A stretch of 64,000 nt of DNA, from contig JBBKWB010000080.1 of the NCBI GenBank assembly GCA_037968755.1, forward strand, positions 71,677-135,676, in the 5' to 3' direction. Each line of letters starts with the position of its first letter. Within the stretch, counting starts at the first letter, position 1. Source of the stretch: Woeseia sp037968755. Its GTDB lineage: Bacteria; Pseudomonadota; Gammaproteobacteria; Steroidobacterales; Woeseiaceae. Below the pieces are notes generated by a model. It had not been told where the DNA came from. It saw only the letters and a program-made list of their open reading frames with translations, and did no database searches. Shown here piece after piece: positions 61,679 to 64,000 of this stretch. The position numbers were made by a program, and so were the translations under genes.

Positions 61679-62878
61679 ATGATGGACATGCAGGAACAAT
61701 TGGACGAGCTCACCCGCGGCTGCGACGAGATTTTGCCGGAAGGCGGACTAAAGGAAAAGCTCTCCATTGGGCGACCCCTTATTGTCAAAGCGGGCTTCGA
61801 CCCGACCGCACCTGATCTGCATATAGGTCACACCGTGCTGATCAACAAGATGCGGCAATTCCAGGAGCTGGGCCACGACGTTGTATTCCTGATTGGTGAC
61901 TTCACCGGCATGATCGGCGATCCGAGCGGCAAGAACGCGACCCGGCCACCACTGAGCCCGGAAGAGATCAAGGAAAACGCCAGGACCTACGAAGAGCAGA
62001 TATACAAGATTCTCGATCCAGCGCGCACCCGGGTTGAGTTCAATTCCACCTGGATGTCGGAAATGGGGGCCGCTGGCCTGATTCGCCTCGCGGCGCAGCA
62101 TACGGTGGCTCGCATGCTGGAGCGGGATGACTTCAACAAGCGCTATACCGGCGGGCAGCCAATCGCCATTCACGAATTCCTGTATCCGCTGGTACAGGGC
62201 TATGACTCCGTTGCATTGAAGGCAGATGTGGAGCTGGGCGGTACCGATCAGAAATTCAACCTCCTGGTTGGGCGACAACTGCAGCAGGCGCACAATCAGC
62301 CCCCGCAAATTGTGCTCACGACGCCGCTGCTCGAGGGCCTGGACGGCGTCCAGAAGATGTCGAAGTCCCTCAACAACTATATTGGTATCACCGACGCGCC
62401 GGCGGAAATGTTCGGCAAAATCATGTCCATTTCTGACGAATTGATGTGGCGATACTTTGAGGTACTGAGTTTCCGGCCGCTTGCTGAGATCGCCGGGCTG
62501 CAGTCTGCAGTCGATGCTGGCCGCAACCCGCGAGACATCAAGTTCGAGCTTGCAGCCGAGATCGTGGCCCGATTCCACAGCCAGGCTGATGCCGAGCGGG
62601 AACAGCAGGCCTTCGTCGCCCGGTTCCAGCAAGGTGCCATGCCCGATGAAATCGCCGAGGTGCATCTAGACAGCAACGACGGGTCGCTGGGCATAGCGCA
62701 CCTGTTGAAAGCCGCTGGTCTGGTCGTAAGTACCTCTGAAGCGTTCCGCATGATCAAGCAGGGCGCTGTCCGTATCGACGGCGAACGGGTTGAAGATCGC
62801 GGTATTGAGCTGGCGGCCGGCTCCAGCCACGTATTCCAGGTGGGCAAGCGAAAATTCGCCCGGGTAAGCGTGGACTAG
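61679..62878 (+). CDS. tyrS: Tyrosyl-tRNA synthetase
   Basis: A 399-residue class I synthetase. The HIGH-type motif is in DLHIGHTVLINK and the KMSKS loop in GVQKMSKSLNNY. The C-terminal S4-like RNA-binding part is AVRIDGERVEDRGIEL. The length and missing insertions match the TyrRZ-type (TyrS2) of Pseudomonas and relatives more than E. coli. Two adjacent ATG codons (61679, 61682) are possible starts. It is divergent from the M23 gene. Confidence 0.94.
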   Translation: MMDMQEQLDELTRGCDEILPEGGLKEKLSIGRPLIVKAGFDPTAPDLHIGHTVLINKMRQFQELGHDVVFLIGDFTGMIGDPSGKNATRPPLSPEEIKENARTYEEQIYKILDPARTRVEFNSTWMSEMGAAGLIRLAAQHTVARMLERDDFNKRYTGGQPIAIHEFLYPLVQGYDSVALKADVELGGTDQKFNLLVGRQLQQAHNQPPQIVLTTPLLEGLDGVQKMSKSLNNYIGITDAPAEMFGKIMSISDELMWRYFEVLSFRPLAEIAGLQSAVDAGRNPRDIKFELAAEIVARFHSQADAEREQQAFVARFQQGAMPDEIAEVHLDSNDGSLGIAHLLKAAGLVVSTSEAFRMIKQGAVRIDGERVEDRGIELAAGSSHVFQVGKRKFARVSVD

Positions 62879-63310
62879 GCCCGTAAAATCGGCAGCGATG
62901 CGAACGGCTTCAGGCGTCGCTTGCTCTGAATACCTGTCACACGCTGCCAAGCGCCTGATAAGCCTGTAAATTGAGCCGAGCCGAGGGGTTGAAGGCACGT
63001 TGGGTGCTGCGCAACTTTCAGAAAACCGGGCCCGCCAGGAGGCGCCTGCGGCGAATAAACGATCCTTTCCGGAGTGTCTTGTCGGTATCTGGATGTTTAT
63101 TGATCAGAAACGCTCTAAAACTTGCGCAAGCTCGCGAAAAGGCGATTTCAATGGCCAGCTTCGCAGCTTGCCCGGGTCTTGCAGCCTATCCCTGAGTTGG
63201 CGAGAAAGAGCCTTGTTTTTAAGTAAGAAAATGGCAACCGTGAGGTGCCCGGATGGCGGCCACAATGGGCGCAAGTATGGCCAATTTGCCGACCGGGTAA
63301 TTTATTTGAA
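62879..63310 (+). other. Intergenic stretch between tyrS and the rRNA promoters
   Basis: About 430 nt in which I find no supported gene. Two short frames at 62971-63195 and 63000-63314 show no ribosome binding site, motif or composition that marks a real protein. No tyrS terminator with a clear T-tract is visible. The last 20 nt (GGGTAATTTATTTGAAATAG) are AT-rich and could act as an UP element for the rRNA promoter. Confidence 0.5.
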
Positions 63311-63317
63311 ATAGTGG

Positions 63318-63345
63318 TTGACGGCTAAGCATTCGTCGCTATAAT
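63318..63345 (+). promoter_or_regulatory. rRNA operon promoter P1
   Basis: TTGACG (63318-63323) and a perfect TATAAT (63340-63345) with a 16 bp spacer form a strong sigma-70 promoter. It is preceded by an AT-rich stretch like an UP element, and a GC-rich discriminator follows (GCGCGGC), the kind that responds to ppGpp. Confidence 0.85.
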
Positions 63346-63415
63346 GCGCGGCTCTCTGAGGGAACATAGTCTCTCAGACGGACCCCGAAAACTTAGTACA
63401 GGCGCCTCAGGGCTG

Positions 63416-63443
63416 TTGATTGACACCCTTTCGCCTGTATAAT
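63416..63443 (+). promoter_or_regulatory. rRNA operon promoter P2
   Basis: TATAAT at 63438-63443 has TTGATT at 63416-63421, spaced 16 bp. An overlapping TTGACA at 63420-63425 is closer to consensus but only 12 bp away, so the first pairing is preferred. Tandem P1 and P2 are usual for rRNA operons. Confidence 0.7.
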
Positions 63444-63471
63444 TGTGGGTCTGCTCCGCGAAAGTGGAGAC

Positions 63472-63482
63472 GCTCTTTAACA
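63472..63482 (+). promoter_or_regulatory. boxA antitermination site of the rRNA leader
   Basis: GCTCTTTAACA matches the rRNA boxA consensus bound by NusB-S10. It lies about 30 nt after P2 and about 125 nt before the 16S start, as in other rRNA leaders. Confidence 0.9.
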
Positions 63483-63605
63483 ACTTAATCAGATAATTTG
63501 TGTGGGTGCTCGCGTTGGAGTTTGCTTGAGGCAAAAACAACGTGAGAACCAAGTTGAATCTTTGTAATTTGGGGATCTCGTACTTCATATGAAGCTCAAA
63601 GCTTT

Positions 63606-64000
<395 letters not shown>

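Noticed and set aside
62971..63314. Two overlapping short open frames between tyrS and the rRNA promoters
   Set aside because: They overlap each other in different frames, lack ribosome binding sites and run into the rRNA promoter; neither resembles a protein family.
63325..63588. 87-codon minus-strand frame across the rRNA leader
   Set aside because: It covers the tandem promoters and boxA on the opposite strand and is best explained as chance.

Overview
This is a 64 kb chromosomal window from a gammaproteobacterium. The right edge holds the 5' part of a 16S rRNA gene with gammaproteobacterial features, preceded by tandem promoters and a boxA. Gene content and order also fit: yggU-yggT-proC-yggS/pilT-pilU and pyrB-ruvX-algH-tonB-gshB/pilG-H-I-J-chpA-chpC are laid out much as in Pseudomonas aeruginosa. 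Reduced or altered details (no metXW, pyrR, pyrC, pilK or chpB, an extra third PilT/PilU-like ATPase) point to a different order, possibly a marine Woeseia/Steroidobacter-like lineage. That placement is an inference.

Layout. 0-3 kb: a CPA1 antiporter and an alpha/beta hydrolase, then a structured repeat locus. 3.2-6.7 kb, minus strand: an HU-like protein and the DUF4426-yggU-yggT-proC-yggS cluster. 6.8-10.1 kb: pilT, pilU and a third retraction-ATPase paralogue. 10.1-16.0 kb, minus strand: PyrK-like, pyrB, ruvX, algH, tonB, apbE, gshB. 16.4-25.8 kb: the Pil-Chp chemosensory system, including an 1827-residue ChpA. 25.9-26.2 kb: an inverted second copy of the structured repeat. 26.3-35.3 kb: rsmE, ampDE and a vitamin B12 cluster (btuF, an ArsN2-like acetyltransferase, btuB-cobO under a cobalamin riboswitch, btuD). 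35.4-44.6 kb: metabolic and envelope genes (amidase, lipoprotein methyltransferase, a degenerate amidohydrolase, pdxH, a gamma-glutamyltransferase homologue, glutathione-dependent formaldehyde dehydrogenase). 44.8-52 kb: tyrA, a diguanylate cyclase, a Fur-controlled ferric-iron ABC transporter and an isolated FecCD/BtuC-type permease. 52-63 kb: rppH, hemJ, a bactofilin pair, erpA, ppx/ppk1, anmK, an M23 peptidase and tyrS. 63.3-64 kb: the rRNA operon start.

The most unusual content is non-coding. Two convergent intergenic regions, 23 kb apart, carry inverted copies of one composite element made of two long hairpins. Each hairpin has 30-31 nt arms around a nearly invariant 25-nt loop. The arms differ between hairpin types but stay complementary. 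In all four copies, 10 of 11 arm mismatches are G.U-compatible on the strand defined by loop orientation, which is also the strand transcribed from the nearer convergent gene. A third, unrelated-sequence element sits between ppx and ppk. It has perfect 34 bp terminal inverted repeats that include CTAG at both ends, and it encloses two further perfect hairpins. It looks like a MITE inserted at the ppk stop codon.

Other points of interest are the triple retraction-ATPase array, a ppx gene with no standard start codon ahead of its phosphate-binding loop, scattered B12-transporter genes, and a beta-propeller amidohydrolase that has lost its metal ligands.
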